Assembly: GCA_024401925.1 (NCBI GenBank)
Contig: JAKSKD010000006.1
Coordinates: 20,463-84,462 of the forward strand
Direction of reading: 5' to 3'
Length of the DNA stretch: 64,000 bases
From: Bacteroidales bacterium
Lineage (GTDB): Bacteria > Bacteroidota > Bacteroidia > Bacteroidales > UBA932
Below are positions 63,781-64,000 of the stretch, piece by piece. Within the stretch, counting starts at the first letter, position 1. The number at the start of each line of letters is the position of its first letter. Below the pieces are notes generated by a model that saw nothing but the letters and a program-made list of their open reading frames with translations, searched no databases and was not told where the DNA came from. Both the position numbers and the translations under genes were made by a program.

Positions 63781-64000
63781 ATGGTGAAGTTTAGAAAATA
63801 TACAGGGCTCTTCCTGATACTCGTGTACGCATTCTTCTTTGCGTCCACGAACTTTTTCTATCACACCCACCAACTGGCGGATCACAAACTCGTCCATTCG
63901 CATCCCTTCAGCATTCCGGGGCATTCCCATACCGCGGGCCAGATTCTTCTGATAGACTTGATAGATTCAGCCGATTTGCTGGAATCGGCCGAATTGTCAG
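63781..64000 (+). CDS. His-rich membrane-anchored protein, N-terminal part (cut by window edge)
   Basis: At least 73 codons, open to the right edge. The N-terminus has a signal or membrane segment (YTGLFLILVYAFFFAS). It is followed by a His-rich stretch with HTHQLADHKLVHSHPF and HSHTAGQ, a pattern I have seen in small Bacteroidota proteins of unknown role; it may bind metal. The ATG at 63781 is inferred. A TATTTTCG at about 63765-63772 could be its -7 box. Confidence 0.6.
   Translation, partial: MVKFRKYTGLFLILVYAFFFASTNFFYHTHQLADHKLVHSHPFSIPGHSHTAGQILLIDLIDSADLLESAELS

Noticed and set aside
63730-63930. 66-codon minus-strand frame near the right edge
   Set aside because: It overlaps the plus-strand gene at 63781, whose signal peptide and His-rich pattern are better supported.

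Overview
The window looks like chromosomal DNA of a Bacteroidota member, most likely a gut or rumen Bacteroidales. The evidence is a SusC/SusD starch-utilisation operon, lipoproteins with short lipoboxes, NigD-like, DUF4252 and DUF4369 families, promoters of the TTTG-N19-TAnnTTTG type and almost no Shine-Dalgarno sequences. Genus cannot be told from the sequence alone. No insertion sequence, phage, CRISPR array or rRNA was found. There is one tRNA (Phe).

Layout. (1) 1-8596, minus strand: a complete UMP operon pyrC-carA-carB-pyrK-pyrD-pyrF-pyrE-pyrB (pyrB cut by the window edge). (2) 8754-20170, plus strand: a purine operon purC1-purE-purL-purC2-purF-purM-purN-purH-purD, back to back with the pyr operon across a 157-bp shared control region. 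(3) 20171-23621, minus: folD, a small outer-membrane-type protein and an M3 dipeptidyl carboxypeptidase lipoprotein. (4) 23688-26807: a TlpA-like lipoprotein, a nitroreductase and a degenerate PriA-like protein. (5) 26919-28084: tRNA-Phe with its promoter and terminator, a 600-bp gene-free stretch with short repeats, and an unknown gene. (6) 28196-35057, plus: a whole glycine-cleavage operon with lipoate ligase and lipoamide dehydrogenase. (7) 34946-40772: an unknown gene, trmO, an M23 peptidase, a thioredoxin-like protein and a LytTR/LytS two-component pair. (8) 40923-58753, plus: a starch operon (MFS importer, SusC, SusD, a seven-repeat SusE/F-like protein, two GH13 enzymes of which one is a double GH13, GH97, GH77). 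(9) 58823-64000: NigD-like lipoprotein, GNAT protein, Gfo/Idh oxidoreductase, an ECF-sigma cluster with two DUF4252 proteins, a small hydrolase relic and the start of a His-rich protein.

The parts fit together metabolically. Glycine cleavage makes methylene-THF and ammonia, FolD converts the one-carbon unit to 10-formyl-THF, and PurN and PurH consume it. CarAB and PurF both need a nitrogen donor. The starch operon would bind starch at the surface, cut it outside and in the periplasm, and import maltodextrin for cytoplasmic GH77.

The most striking observation is that two amidotransferases of nucleotide synthesis, CarA and PurF, have both lost the residues needed to hydrolyse glutamine, while PurL keeps them. 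This suggests ammonia-dependent synthesis of carbamoyl phosphate and phosphoribosylamine. Other notable points are an ATPase-dead PriA-like protein, two different PurC genes in one operon, a terminator-like hairpin inside the first codons of pyrC, promoters whose -7 box abuts the start codon, a double-catalytic GH13 fusion and an enlarged SusE/F-like protein.
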